Program-made: the position numbers and the translations under genes | Source of the DNA: JALHOP01 sp964484195 | Lineage (GTDB): Bacteria > Myxococcota > XYA12-FULL-58-9 > JALHOP01 | Length of the DNA: 64,000 nucleotides | Assembly (NCBI GenBank): GCA_964484195.1 | Contig: CAZAER010000011.1 | Coordinates: 62,001 to 126,000 of the forward strand | Direction of reading: 5' to 3' | Notes under the pieces: generated by a model | Databases searched by the model: none | What the model was told of the DNA's origin: nothing | Seen by the model: the letters and a program-made list of their open reading frames with translations, nothing else | In this document: positions 26,383-35,607 of the stretch, in pieces | How the letters are laid out: each line of letters begins with the position of its first letter | How positions within the stretch are numbered: the stretch's first letter is position 1

Positions 26383-27761
26383 GAGGGCCGACCATTGTTG
26401 GTATGCGTCCAGGTGGTGGCCGCTGGCTCTTTGGCGCGGCTCTGCGACGGCCGGCGCTCGGCTTCGCCTGACCACGCTTCGCTGATGATGCGCGATCCGC
26501 GAGCATTGCGCAGATACACCCACGCCCACTCCATGATGACGAGCAACCGGGTGCGGAAGCCGACCAAAAAGAAGATGTGGACGACGAGCCAAGCGAGCCA
26601 AGCAATCAGTCCGCTCCAGCGGAGACCCTTGAATTGCATGACGGCGCGCGAGCGGCCCACAGTCGCCATGATGCCCTTGTCGACGTAGTGGAAAGGCTTT
26701 CGCGGCGGACGTTGCCATGCCGTGCTCTTGTCTTCGATGTCGTCGCTGCGGCGGGCGCGGGCCTCGCGGTCGATGAGCTTGGCGACGTGGCGACCCTGTT
26801 GGATGGCGACCGGCGCGAGTCCCGGTAGTGCCTGGTCCGCGCCTTCGGGTACGAACGCGGCCATGTCGCCGATCACGAAGACCTCTGGATGCTCCGGCAA
26901 CGAGCAGTCGGCTCCGACGATCAGCCGTTGCGTGTTGTCGCGCTTCGCGGCGATGCGGGAGGCGAGGGCGACGGGCGCGACACCGCTCGTCCACGCGACG
27001 GTCCCTGCAGGCAGAGCCTTGCCGTCGATGGTGACGCCACCTGCATCGATGGCGCTGACCGAGCGTCCGAGCTGAAGCTCGACCCCGATTTCGCGGAGCT
27101 GGCGTTCCGCGGCGCGTGACAGGCGCTCGTCGAAGGCGGTGAGCACGTGTGCCGAGCGCTCGACCAGCACCACCCGCACCATGTCGGGCTTGAGTGAGCG
27201 GAAGTCCCGAAGCAAGACGCGGCGCGACAGCTCGCTGATGGCGCCCGCGAGCTCGACGCCGGTCGGGCCGCCGCCGATGACCACCGAAGTGAGCAAGACG
27301 CGACGTTTGTCTGCATCGTTCGTGGCTTCCGCGAGCTCGAAGTTGCGCAGGATGTGCTCGCGCAAGGCGATGGCGTCATCCGCGGTCTTGAGGCCGAACG
27401 AGTGTGCGCTCCAGGTGTCGTGGCCGTAGTAGTTGGTCCGCGCACCGGCGGCGAGCACCAGATAGTCGTACGGCAGCGCCGCGCCGTTCGCGACCTTCAC
27501 CTGATGCGCCTCGAGGTCGACACCGGTGACCTCGCCATAGAGGGTGCGCACGTTCGGCTGGCTGTCGAACACCGCGCGAATGGGAACGGCGATCTCGGGC
27601 AGGGACAAGCCGGCCGTCGCCACCTGGTAGAGCAGCGGCTGGAACAGGTGGTGGTTCGTCTGATCGATGAGCGTGACGTCGACCGGCGCGCGCTTGAGGC
27701 CGCGCGCGAGGTTGAGGCCGCCGAAGCCGCCACCGACGACGATGACACGTGGACGACCCAT
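26379..27761 (-). CDS. ndh: Type II NADH:quinone oxidoreductase (NDH-2-like)
   Basis: 460 residues from the ATG at 27761; the 28 codons upstream are unlike protein. FAD-binding Rossmann motif VIVVGGGFGGLNLARGL is near residues 5-21, a second nucleotide-binding motif is VVIGGGPTGVELAGAI, and the late FAD motif is VFVIGDMAAFV. A C-terminal hydrophobic region (GLIAWLAWLVVHIFFLVGFR, then ALLVIMEWAWVY-like) anchors it to the membrane, as in bacterial NDH-2. It passes electrons from NADH to quinone without pumping protons. It ends tail-to-tail with treY and diverges from the next gene across 292 bases. Confidence 0.93.
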   Translation of the reverse strand: MGRPRVIVVGGGFGGLNLARGLKRAPVDVTLIDQTNHHLFQPLLYQVATAGLSLPEIAVPIRAVFDSQPNVRTLYGEVTGVDLEAHQVKVANGAALPYDYLVLAAGARTNYYGHDTWSAHSFGLKTADDAIALREHILRNFELAEATNDADKRRVLLTSVVIGGGPTGVELAGAISELSRRVLLRDFRSLKPDMVRVVLVERSAHVLTAFDERLSRAAERQLREIGVELQLGRSVSAIDAGGVTIDGKALPAGTVAWTSGVAPVALASRIAAKRDNTQRLIVGADCSLPEHPEVFVIGDMAAFVPEGADQALPGLAPVAIQQGRHVAKLIDREARARRSDDIEDKSTAWQRPPRKPFHYVDKGIMATVGRSRAVMQFKGLRWSGLIAWLAWLVVHIFFLVGFRTRLLVIMEWAWVYLRNARGSRIISEAWSGEAERRPSQSRAKEPAATTWTHTNNGRPS

Positions 27762-28053
27762 GGCGATGCCTCCGGTTGCCGACCGCCGCGTTAGGGTAAC
27801 ACCTGGGCCAGAAGACGGTAGCCGACTGGGGCATGACGCCGCCACCGTGATGGTGATTCAGCGGTCGTTGGGTCAAACAACCACACGCTGTTGCCACAGG
27901 GGTCCGAACGGCCCAAACACCGGCGCAGCAAAAAGCGCGAGATCTGCCCGTAGAGGCTTCCGGATGCGTTCCTCAGCGTTGGCCCACGTATTGCTAAGGG
28001 CTTGATCGACGACAGCAGCACCACAGCCGCTCCGTCCGAGAAAGCAGTCAGAT

Positions 28054-28974
28054 ATGAAGCTCGATACTCTCCATCCCAAAGCTCGCATCCGTGCCCGCCG
28101 CGCTCTCCGTGGGCGCGTCAACACCGACGACGTCGTCTCGCCGTTGCCCTTTTCGGGCGCGCTCGACGACCGCCGTGGTGACGAGATGCTGCATCGCGGC
28201 CTCTTCCAGCTCAATCGCCGTCGCCTCAAGCCCGGCGTGGTCAGTGAATCGACCCTCGAGTTTCGTGAGGCTCTGCGCGAGCTCGCGACCATCCAGTACT
28301 TCGAGAGCCGTATCCTCGAGGGGGCCCGCCACGCGACGTTCCAGCACGCGAGCGAGGCGCCCAAAGACGCGGCCGGGCTGCTCACGTGGCTCGATGGCCT
28401 GCGCGTCTCGGGGCCCGGCCAGCTCGATCCGATTTGGAGCTGGATCGCGACGGAAGCGAGCGAGCATGAGCTCCACTGGTTCGTCCTCCAGGAGCTCTGC
28501 GCCGAGGTTGCGACCGCCGAGCTCGTGCAGCTCGTTCTTGGCAACAAGGCGACGTTGCCTGCGCTCGAGCGCTTGCGCCACATGGCCATGCTGCTCGGGG
28601 TCAGCATTCCACAGGACGCGTCGGAGTCCGACGAGGTGAGCTGGGAGGCGATGGCCCGCGCCAACTTGGTGACCGCTTTGGCGGCCAACCGCCGCTCGCA
28701 GGCGAACGCCGTGGGTGCTCTCGCCGCGATGATGATGGTGCAACCCGCCCGTCTCGCGCTCATCGACTGCGCGCTCACGCGCTTGGGCTACCAGGTCTAT
28801 CCGCCGAGCCCGCCCATCGATCGTGAAGCGGTCGCGCGTTTGCTGCATCAGCAGCTCGTGCAAGATCGCACCTGCGCCGAGCACATCGCCTGTGGCGCGC
28901 TCATGTGGATGCGCGCCGGCGTGCGTTGCCTCGACGGTTACCGCAGCCGCATGCTCCACGACACCGCGGCCTAG
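28054..28974 (+). CDS. Putative heme-oxygenase-fold (iron-containing redox enzyme-like) protein
   Basis: 306 residues, mostly helical, no signal peptide or membrane span. The middle and C-terminal parts resemble the heme-oxygenase-like diiron oxidase or iron-containing redox enzyme group. There is a Glu/His-rich helix (ATEASEHELHWFVLQELCAE, about 130-149), a long helix (ANLVTALAANRRSQANAVGALAAM, about 206-229) ending in MMMVQPARL, and a late helix with DRTCAEHI (about 272-279). The metal ligands are not unambiguous, so the catalytic claim is weak. The 292-base upstream region holds nothing else I can recognise. The stop shares CTAG with the convergent outer-membrane protein. Confidence 0.55.
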   Translation: MKLDTLHPKARIRARRALRGRVNTDDVVSPLPFSGALDDRRGDEMLHRGLFQLNRRRLKPGVVSESTLEFREALRELATIQYFESRILEGARHATFQHASEAPKDAAGLLTWLDGLRVSGPGQLDPIWSWIATEASEHELHWFVLQELCAEVATAELVQLVLGNKATLPALERLRHMAMLLGVSIPQDASESDEVSWEAMARANLVTALAANRRSQANAVGALAAMMMVQPARLALIDCALTRLGYQVYPPSPPIDREAVARLLHQQLVQDRTCAEHIACGALMWMRAGVRCLDGYRSRMLHDTAA

Positions 28975-30575
28975 AAGGCGCGGCGGATGCGCACCGTGGC
29001 GCCGGTGTTGTAGTCGCGCGCCGTCGACACCGCGATCGACGCGTAGAAGTCGACCTGCAGGGTGTCCATTACCAGGAAGTGAAAGCCGGGTCCGACGGCG
29101 TTCACGACCTCGGGGCGAGGGCCGCGGCCGGCGATGACGTGCTCGCGAAAGAGCGCGGCTTCATCGAAGATGCTGATCTTGAAAAGATCGCGCGTCAGCG
29201 AGAAGCGGTACTCGATACCCGCCGAGACTACGCGGTCGAAGTAGAACTGATCGCTGTAGACACCGCGCACGTAGGTGCCGCTCATGGGAATGGCATCGGC
29301 GATACTGAACGAGCCTTCGACGAGACCGATGTTGCTCGACAGCCACAGCTCGTTCCAACCGAACTCGAAGACCTTCTGGTAGTCGATGTAGAGGGTGCCG
29401 AAGCCGCCGTCGGTGCCCAAGAAATAGCGGCCCTCGGCGGTCAAGCGATGCACGCGGTCGCGGCGCGCCACGATCCGGTCGAAGCTCACTTGCGCGGCGA
29501 CATTGATGAACGGCAACACGTTGGTGAAGCCTTCCACCGTGGTGACGCGGTCCGGAATGTAGAGCTGGCCTTCGGTAATGTCCTCGAGCGGGATGTTCTG
29601 GACGTTCGAGAGATTGCGGAACTGGAAACCGAAGCCGGCGTTGATCTCGGCGTTCTCGGGCTCGATGCTGATGCTCACGCTGCCGTCGAGGCGGTTGAAG
29701 AAGTAGCTCTGCACGCCGAGGTCTTGGCGCTGGCGACGGAGTAAATCTTCGCGGATCTCGAAGAGCGGACGCAGGCTCTGCCCGACGACCGGAGGTGTGT
29801 AATAGCGGACACGGCCGATGACTCGGTTCGGACGCAAGTCGCTGCCGTTCTCGCGCAAGTCGTCGAAGCGCTTGAGCCCGAACTGGGCGTCGAGGTCCCA
29901 ACGGTCGCGTTCGCCGAGGAGCGACGCGAACGTGTAGCCGGCGCCCAAGCGGTAACCGTTGTTGTCGATTGCGACGCTGACGCGCGCGCCTTCTGCTTTT
30001 TCGGGATCGGTGGAGAGATCGATGTGCAACTCGTAGCGGTCACCTTGAACCAGCGGCGGCTGACCCGGAACGATCTGGGTGATGTCGACCTGAGGACCTT
30101 TGTGCTCGACCTCTTGGGAGGGCACGAGCTCGTAGTCGAACTGACCTTCGGTGTTCGAGGGGTAGAAGCTCTGCAAGATGCGCTCGAGCTGCGGGCGATT
30201 GAAGACGTCGCCCGGCAAGTTGATACGGGCGCGATAGGCGAGCAGCGCCGCTGGCGACTTGCCACGCAGGACGATCTTGGCCAGCCGACCCTCGTCGATG
30301 TGAACGAAGATCTTCCCGTTCTCGATGACCTCGGCCTGAACGGTGGCGAGCACGTAGCCGGCGCCGCGGAGGAAATCGAGCAGCACGGTTTCGATGTCGC
30401 GTGCCGTCTCCTCGTCGGCGGTGCTGCCGGGCGGTACCTTGAGCACCTCGAGATAGACCTCGTCGACCATGACGACGTTACCGTCGATGACGACGAGCCC
30501 GTGATCCGACGCCACCACCGTGCGCGCCATCGCGGACGCGACGAGGAATGCCAGGACGGCGGGCCGCCGAATCAC
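28971..30575 (-). CDS. POTRA-containing outer-membrane beta-barrel protein (Omp85/TpsB-like)
   Basis: 534 residues from a GTG start, with an N-terminal signal peptide (basic RRP, hydrophobic AVLAFLVASAMA). Residues about 30-170 form POTRA-like segments, including ETVLLDFLRGAGYVLATVQAEVIENGKIFVHIDEGRLAKIVLRG. Residues about 185-534 are amphipathic strands typical of a 16-stranded barrel, and the last residue is Phe, as expected for BAM-dependent insertion. It is related to BamA/TamA/ShlB proteins but shorter than BamA (about 800) and has fewer POTRAs. The gene starts 9 bases after the PilZ gene stop, making it the last of a four-gene leftward unit. Substrate is unknown. Confidence 0.85.
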   Translation of the reverse strand: MIRRPAVLAFLVASAMARTVVASDHGLVVIDGNVVMVDEVYLEVLKVPPGSTADEETARDIETVLLDFLRGAGYVLATVQAEVIENGKIFVHIDEGRLAKIVLRGKSPAALLAYRARINLPGDVFNRPQLERILQSFYPSNTEGQFDYELVPSQEVEHKGPQVDITQIVPGQPPLVQGDRYELHIDLSTDPEKAEGARVSVAIDNNGYRLGAGYTFASLLGERDRWDLDAQFGLKRFDDLRENGSDLRPNRVIGRVRYYTPPVVGQSLRPLFEIREDLLRRQRQDLGVQSYFFNRLDGSVSISIEPENAEINAGFGFQFRNLSNVQNIPLEDITEGQLYIPDRVTTVEGFTNVLPFINVAAQVSFDRIVARRDRVHRLTAEGRYFLGTDGGFGTLYIDYQKVFEFGWNELWLSSNIGLVEGSFSIADAIPMSGTYVRGVYSDQFYFDRVVSAGIEYRFSLTRDLFKISIFDEAALFREHVIAGRGPRPEVVNAVGPGFHFLVMDTLQVDFYASIAVSTARDYNTGATVRIRRAF

Positions 30576-30584
30576 GTCGTCGGC

Positions 30585-31235
30585 CTACTCGGTGCTGCGG
30601 GCGGCCTTGCGAATGTCGGAGACGACGCGGCGGAAGGCTTGGCTCGGGTTCACGAACTGGACCGCAAAGCCACGGTCGGTATGACGGACGACCTTGGCGT
30701 TCGCCTGGACTTCGCCGGCGGACGCGCCCTGATCGGCGCCTTTGGGCGCGAGCAGATAGAGCACGATGGTTTTGCCGACCTCGGGTGGCTTTTTGCCGAT
30801 CAGCGCGGCGCCGTCGAGCGAGAGATCGATGAGCTTCGTCTTGTTACGCTTGCTCTTCCACCAGCGCTTGGGCGCGTCGTCGTCGGGCGATTCCCATTCG
30901 ACCGCGGTGTCGATGCTGACGCGCGCGTTCTGCTGTTGCGGAACGTAGCGTGAGAGCAGCTCTTTGAGCTTGAGCTCGAAGTCGACGCTCGGCTCGACGA
31001 ACTCGAGGCCGACGGTGCTCTTGGTGTCGCCGGCGATGCGCGCCTTGGTGCGGATACGCATGCCTTCGTGAACGATCTCGACATCGACCGCAGTGCCGAT
31101 TGGCCAACGCTTCGAGGTGCCAATCGACATGCCGCCCGGCGAGAGCGTGTGAGAGAGGCAGGGTTCGCTTTTTCCGTCCCAGCGGACGATGACGCCAACC
31201 GAAATGTCGAAGCGTTGCTTGGTGCGTTCACTCAT
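30585..31235 (-). CDS. Double PilZ-domain protein
   Basis: 216 residues from the ATG at 31235, overlapping the stop of the endonuclease-like gene (ATGA). Two PilZ-like halves are visible. The first (about 4-95) has a basic start (ERTKQRFDI) and TLSPGGMSIG. The second (about 105-210) has RVSIDTAVEW, then LIDLSLDGAALIG, then the closing strand GFAVQFVNPS. PilZ domains bind c-di-GMP through RxxxR and (D/N)xSxxG. Here the second half keeps DLSLDG, while the first has Thr in place of Asp/Asn, so binding strength is uncertain. It probably acts as a cytoplasmic c-di-GMP effector for the surrounding envelope genes. Confidence 0.82.
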   Translation of the reverse strand: MSERTKQRFDISVGVIVRWDGKSEPCLSHTLSPGGMSIGTSKRWPIGTAVDVEIVHEGMRIRTKARIAGDTKSTVGLEFVEPSVDFELKLKELLSRYVPQQQNARVSIDTAVEWESPDDDAPKRWWKSKRNKTKLIDLSLDGAALIGKKPPEVGKTIVLYLLAPKGADQGASAGEVQANAKVVRHTDRGFAVQFVNPSQAFRRVVSDIRKAARSTE

Positions 31236-31966
31236 GTTCGCGAGTCTGTTTGTAGAACACCGGAGGGGGGTAGGGCCAGTTTGAGGATGGCCCGCAGCGG
31301 CAGGTGATCGCTGGCGCGGCGTGCCGTCTCGGTGGCGACCACCTGAGCCCCCACGAGGGCATCCCGAGGATGCACGAATACGCGGTCCAGCGCGAGAAAT
31401 GGGCGCCGGGCCGGGAAAGACCGTAGCGGCGGCGTGCCGGCGTACGTCCCCTGCAGGCGTAGCAGGGTTTTGGCTCGCCAGCGCCACTCGTTGAAGTCCC
31501 CGAGGACGATGGTCGGGGTCTTGGCGTCCACAGCGGCGAACAGGAGCTCGATTTGCCGGCTGCGCTCGCCGTAGCGCAGGCCGAGGTGGGTGTTGATGAC
31601 GCGCAGCGGGCCAAATGGCGTGTCCAGGTCGACGTCCAGGGCGCCGCGCGGTTCCCGGCTTTTCACGGAGAGGTCGATCCAACGGCGCTCGAGAATCGGA
31701 AAACGACTCAGGATGCCGTTGCCGGTGCTGACGTCGAGGCGGCGCACCAGAGGGCCGGCCACCCCAAACATTCGCGTGAGCTCGGCCAGGCGGTCGAGCT
31801 GGTTGCCGCTGGGATTGTCGGTGGCGTGGCAATCGATCTCCTGCACGCCGACGATGGCAGCGTCGACCTCACGGAGAACCGTGGCGATGCGTGCGAGGTC
31901 ACAAACGCCGTCACCGCCCACCGCGCGATGGATGTTGTATGTCGCGACGGCGAGCTCGGCCGCCAT
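31232..31966 (-). CDS. Endonuclease/exonuclease/phosphatase-fold protein
   Basis: 244 residues from the ATG at 31966, overlapping the phospholipase D gene stop (ATGA); upstream codons are the shadow of that gene. Motifs of the EEP superfamily are present: ATYNIHRAVG (metal-site Asn), VGVQEID (catalytic Glu), INTHLGLRYGERSRQ, VLGDFNEW (catalytic Asp/Asn) and RRASDHLPL (final Asp-His). Family members cleave DNA or hydrolyse phosphoinositide or sphingomyelin head groups. Fusion-like coupling to a phospholipase D gene favours a lipid or phosphodiester substrate over DNA repair. No signal peptide is seen. Confidence 0.88.
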   Translation of the reverse strand: MAAELAVATYNIHRAVGGDGVCDLARIATVLREVDAAIVGVQEIDCHATDNPSGNQLDRLAELTRMFGVAGPLVRRLDVSTGNGILSRFPILERRWIDLSVKSREPRGALDVDLDTPFGPLRVINTHLGLRYGERSRQIELLFAAVDAKTPTIVLGDFNEWRWRAKTLLRLQGTYAGTPPLRSFPARRPFLALDRVFVHPRDALVGAQVVATETARRASDHLPLRAILKLALPPSGVLQTDSRT

Positions 31967-34158
31967 CAGGCACGCACGCCCTGAGCCGCGGCGCCGCGCC
32001 GTTCGGGATAGACGTCCCGCTTGGGCACGCGCCGCCCGAGCCGACGACGCAGCCAGACGCCGATGCACAAGAGGGCGATGCCGACGATGGCCGCGGTGAT
32101 GAGACCCTTGGGGTCGCGCGTCGCCACCGCCTCGAAGACGCTCGCACCGAAGACGTTGATGCTGATGATGCCGGGCAAGAGCCCGATCGCGGTGCCGAGG
32201 ATGAAGCGCGAGAAACGTACGCCCGTGGCGCCGGCGATGACGTTGACGATGCTGAAGGGCGCGATGGGCATGAGGCGGATGCTGATCACCGCGATGACAC
32301 CGCTCTTCTTGAAGCGACTCACCAAGTAACGCATGCGCCGGCCGCCGCGCCGTTGGATGGTGTCTCTGCCGAGCAACCTACCGATGCCGAAGGTGAGCGT
32401 GCCCGACAAGAGCGCTCCTGTGAGCGCGATGGGAATTCCCCGCAGCGCGCCGAACACGAGACCGGTCTGCAAGACCAAGAGCGTGAGCGGGAAAGAAAGC
32501 AGGCCTGCGCCGATGAAGGCGATCACCGCGGCGCCCCACATCCACGGCTCGTTGCGCAGGGGCGTGGCCAGCGCGGCGAGGCGTTTTGGGTCGAGGATCT
32601 CGTGCAGCGGTGTGAAGCGATAGACCGCGGCGAGCACCAGCATGGTCAAGACGATGGCGATTGTCCGCCAAAGAGGACCGGATGCGGAACGTGCTTGCTC
32701 CTCGGGGAGCAGGGTGTCGAGCACCTTGTCGACGTCGAGGGCGCTTTCGGGATCCACCAGGCGCTCGTTGGGCAAGATGTCGTTGCGCAACGGGCTGGGC
32801 TCTCGCGGCTCGAGCGGCGAAAGGCTACGGGCGTTTTTCTGGCGCAAGCTATCGACGGCGCCGATCATGCCGAGCCGTTCTTCCGCTTGAGCGTACACGT
32901 CGGGAGTGAGGCCCATGTGCTCGGCGATGAGCCGGTGGCGCAGACCGTCGATGTGCTCACGCAGTGCGAACGTCGTGCCTTCCCAGGCAAGATCGCACTC
33001 GCTGTCGAGCCCCATCGAGCGGTTCGACAAGTTCGACGAGCCGATGCGCGCCATGCGGTCGTCGACCACCATGACCTTCGAGTGCACGTTGATGCAGCCG
33101 CCGTCGATGCCGGGCATGGTCGGGCAGAGGACGCGCAAGCGTTTGTGGCGGTCGGCTTGAGTGAGGAGCTCGAGCAGCCGGCTGCGCAGGACGCTCATGG
33201 TGTTTTCTTCGAGCCAGCCCGAGGCGATGCGCGGCAGCACCATGACGATCTCTGGCCCCTTGGGAGACGCGAGCGAGGTCGTGAGCGCCTTCGTGATGCT
33301 GCGCGATGTGAGGTACTGGCTCTCGATGTAGATGCGGGTTTCGGCGGCGGCGATGGCGTCGATATAGAGTCGCTCGACCTCGCGCACTTCCGGCTGCTTG
33401 GCGTGGGCGCCGAAGGTGCGGCTGATGCCGACGTCGACGTTGCGTAGCTCGATGTCGAAGTCGCGCGGCCAGGGGATCTCGGAGCCATCGACGACATTGG
33501 CTTCCCGATTCGAGACCGGCGCGAGGCGCTTGCCGGTAACCGCACGCCAGCGCTCGCGTGCCAGGTCTCCCAAAGCTTGCGCTGCTTCTCCCGCCACCAT
33601 GACCTGGACGTCGTGAAACGGCGCGTAGGGCTTGCCGTCGTGTGTCTGCCGAAGCGGATTGTTCGCCTTGTGGTCTGGCGTGTCCCAACGGCTCTCCGCG
33701 AAGTCGAGGCCACCACAGAAGGCAACGGAGTCGTCGATGACCACGATCTTCTGGTGTTGGGAGGCGCCGACCGGGTGATGATCGTCGAGCTTGAAGTGAA
33801 CGCGCCGGTGGGTGCGGGCGCCGAACGAGATGCGCGGCAGCACTTCGCGCTCGAGCGTGTAGATGAGCGAAAAATCCCACTCGAGGACGTAGACGTTCAG
33901 GTCCGGGGTGAGGCGCACCAGCTTGTCGAGGAATGGGCCCAAGCGGTTGGGAAGGGCGTCGTGAGGATCGGCCGGGCGCGTGAGCTCGAGGCGGCTGTCG
34001 ATGTCCCAGCCGAGAATGAGGATCTGGCGCTGCGCTTGCCGGGCGGCGTCGGCGAAGGCCCGGTAATAGGCATCCGCGTCGACGAGGACGGAGAGGCGCG
34101 AAGCGCGGGCCTTGCGCCAGCAGTTCCTTCCCGCTGTGAGTATGTTAGAAGACGCCAT
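31966..34158 (-). CDS. Phospholipase D with C-terminal VTT/SNARE-associated (DedA-like) membrane domain
   Basis: 730 residues. The N-terminal part holds two HKD motifs: HQKIVVIDD (His about 135, Lys about 137) and HSKVMVVDDRMARIGSSNLS (His about 359, Lys about 361). Together they make one phospholipase D active site, as in cardiolipin synthases. After a linker (about 440-500), the C-terminal 200 residues have about six membrane segments with the VTT/DedA pattern (RLMPIAPFSIVNVIAGATG). This PLD-VTT fusion type is known in proteobacteria; a role in phospholipid synthesis or transfer is expected. It is the first of four tightly coupled genes and diverges from phhA across 62 bases. Confidence 0.92.
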   Translation of the reverse strand: MASSNILTAGRNCWRKARASRLSVLVDADAYYRAFADAARQAQRQILILGWDIDSRLELTRPADPHDALPNRLGPFLDKLVRLTPDLNVYVLEWDFSLIYTLEREVLPRISFGARTHRRVHFKLDDHHPVGASQHQKIVVIDDSVAFCGGLDFAESRWDTPDHKANNPLRQTHDGKPYAPFHDVQVMVAGEAAQALGDLARERWRAVTGKRLAPVSNREANVVDGSEIPWPRDFDIELRNVDVGISRTFGAHAKQPEVREVERLYIDAIAAAETRIYIESQYLTSRSITKALTTSLASPKGPEIVMVLPRIASGWLEENTMSVLRSRLLELLTQADRHKRLRVLCPTMPGIDGGCINVHSKVMVVDDRMARIGSSNLSNRSMGLDSECDLAWEGTTFALREHIDGLRHRLIAEHMGLTPDVYAQAEERLGMIGAVDSLRQKNARSLSPLEPREPSPLRNDILPNERLVDPESALDVDKVLDTLLPEEQARSASGPLWRTIAIVLTMLVLAAVYRFTPLHEILDPKRLAALATPLRNEPWMWGAAVIAFIGAGLLSFPLTLLVLQTGLVFGALRGIPIALTGALLSGTLTFGIGRLLGRDTIQRRGGRRMRYLVSRFKKSGVIAVISIRLMPIAPFSIVNVIAGATGVRFSRFILGTAIGLLPGIISINVFGASVFEAVATRDPKGLITAAIVGIALLCIGVWLRRRLGRRVPKRDVYPERRGAAAQGVRA

Positions 34159-34220
34159 AAGGTTGTTGGTTCTGGGATGTTAAACACCTCCGGGCCCACC
34201 GCAAGTTTGCGAGGTCTCCG

Positions 34221-35063
34221 ATGCATGACGCCGAGCCGGTAGGCCAGGCACGACGCCAGGACGCAAAGGACCTGGTCCAGCTCGACCCGGACCATCCTGG
34301 GTTTCGCGATGCGGCCTATCGCAAGCGCCGCAACGACATCGCCCGCGTCGCCGCGGAGTACAAAGAAGGCGACCCCATCCCGGCCGTCGAATACACCCCC
34401 GAAGAGCATGAGGTCTGGCGGACCGTTTGGCGCCAGTTGGCCCCGGTTCACCAGAAGAACGCTTGCAAGGAGTACCTCGCTGCCAGCGCCAATCTGAGCT
34501 TGTCGCGCGAGCGCATCCCGCAGCTCGGCGAAGTGAGTGAGCGCATCCGGAAGCTCTCGGGCTTCCAGATGTTGCCCGTGGGTGGCCTCGTCGAGGCGCG
34601 CGATTTCATCGGCAATCTGTCGCGCAACATCTTCCTGTCGACGCAGTACATTCGCCATCACAGCGTCCCGCTCTACACGCCCGAGCCCGACATCGTGCAC
34701 GAGCTCGTGGGGCATGCCGCGAGCCTCACGGTACCGGCATACGTCGAGCTCAATCGCGCCTTCGGGCGCGCCGCCATGCGGGTCGATGACGAGACGTTGA
34801 AGGCCGTGGTGAACGTCTATTGGTTCACCGTCGAATTCGGTCTGGCGATGGAAGACGGACGGCCCAAGGCCTACGGTGCCGGTCTGGTCTCGTCGTTCGG
34901 CGAGCTCGACGCCTTCGAGAAGAACGCGGAGATCAAACCGTTCATCATCGATGACATCGGTGCGACCACCTACGATCCGACGCAGTATCAGAAGGTGCTG
35001 TTCGTGGCCCCGAGCTTCGACCGCATGGTCAAAGATCTCATGACCTGGTTGGAAGCGCTGTAA
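34221..35063 (+). CDS. phhA: Aromatic amino acid hydroxylase (phenylalanine 4-monooxygenase)
   Basis: 280 residues, the length of bacterial single-domain enzymes. The non-heme iron ligands are visible: HELVGH (His about 160 and 165) and Glu about 205 in WFTVEFGL. Flanking blocks EARDFIGNLSRNIFLSTQYIRHHS, YTPEPDIVHE and KAYGAGLVSSFGEL are typical. It hydroxylates Phe to Tyr using tetrahydropterin and oxygen. A GAGG ribosome site lies 6 bases upstream of the ATG. No pterin-carbinolamine dehydratase (phhB) is adjacent. The 3' end overlaps the convergent MobA-like gene by 26 bases. Phe versus Trp specificity is by similarity to bacterial PhhA only. Confidence 0.93.
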   Translation: MHDAEPVGQARRQDAKDLVQLDPDHPGFRDAAYRKRRNDIARVAAEYKEGDPIPAVEYTPEEHEVWRTVWRQLAPVHQKNACKEYLAASANLSLSRERIPQLGEVSERIRKLSGFQMLPVGGLVEARDFIGNLSRNIFLSTQYIRHHSVPLYTPEPDIVHELVGHAASLTVPAYVELNRAFGRAAMRVDDETLKAVVNVYWFTVEFGLAMEDGRPKAYGAGLVSSFGELDAFEKNAEIKPFIIDDIGATTYDPTQYQKVLFVAPSFDRMVKDLMTWLEAL

Positions 35064-35607
35064 CCTTCGCGGCGTCGTCCGGTGTGTTGAGGTTCGCGAG
35101 CGCTGCCGGGCGGCGGAGCAAGCACGCGTCGTCGAGCAACGCGCGAGCGCGCCGTTCTTCGCGCGCGAGCAGACGGTTGGCGGTGCCGGCCAGGGCGCGG
35201 TGGTAGAGCGCACAGAGAGGCTCCGGGCCGCTGGGTGAGAGCCAGGCGATGGCGAGGCGTGCGCGCGTTCTCTCCCTCGCGAGGGAGGTGAGGTCGTGGC
35301 TCGTAAGGCCGACGAGGTCACAGGCAACGACGAAGACCCAAGCTGACGGCGCAAAGCTCAGGGCCGTGGCGATGCCGCGCAGAGGGCCTTCCTCGGGATG
35401 GGTGTCGACGACGATCTTCACCGACCGTGATAGCGGATGATGCCGCTGGTCGGCTCGACCGACCGCGAAGACGTCATCGACGAACGGCCGAAAGGTCGCG
35501 AGCAGGGTCTCGCTGGTGGTGAGCCCCGAGGGCAAAACCAGACCTGCCTTGTCGATGCCGCCCATGCGGCTGCCATGGCCGCCGATGAGCAACGCTAGGC
35601 TGATCAA
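35038..35607 (-). CDS. MobA-like nucleotidyltransferase
   Basis: 189 residues from the TTG at 35607, whose TTGA overlaps the stop of the HEAT-repeat gene. This start retains the N-terminal strand and nucleotide-binding loop LALLIGGHGSRMGGIDKA, matching the G-G-x-S-x-R-M-G-x-x-K motif of MobA/NTP-transferase proteins except that His-Gly replaces the usual Lys/Glu-Ser. Later blocks: EGPLRGIATAL, VFVVACDLVGL (metal-binding Asp), PLCALYHRA. MobA adds GMP to molybdopterin, but no other molybdenum cofactor gene is here. A different nucleotidyl donor or acceptor is possible. It is the last gene of the GltJ-like unit. Confidence 0.78.
   Translation of the reverse strand: MISLALLIGGHGSRMGGIDKAGLVLPSGLTTSETLLATFRPFVDDVFAVGRADQRHHPLSRSVKIVVDTHPEEGPLRGIATALSFAPSAWVFVVACDLVGLTSHDLTSLARERTRARLAIAWLSPSGPEPLCALYHRALAGTANRLLAREERRARALLDDACLLRRPAALANLNTPDDAAKVTALPTRS

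Noticed and set aside
31891..33447. A 518-codon plus-strand open frame antisense to the PLD-VTT gene
   Set aside because: Low-complexity acidic/His-rich peptide; the opposite strand has two HKD motifs and membrane spans.
35038..35607. MobA-like gene as evidence of a molybdenum cofactor cluster
   Set aside because: No other moa, mob or moe gene is present; the gene is the tail of a signalling unit and its loop is atypical.
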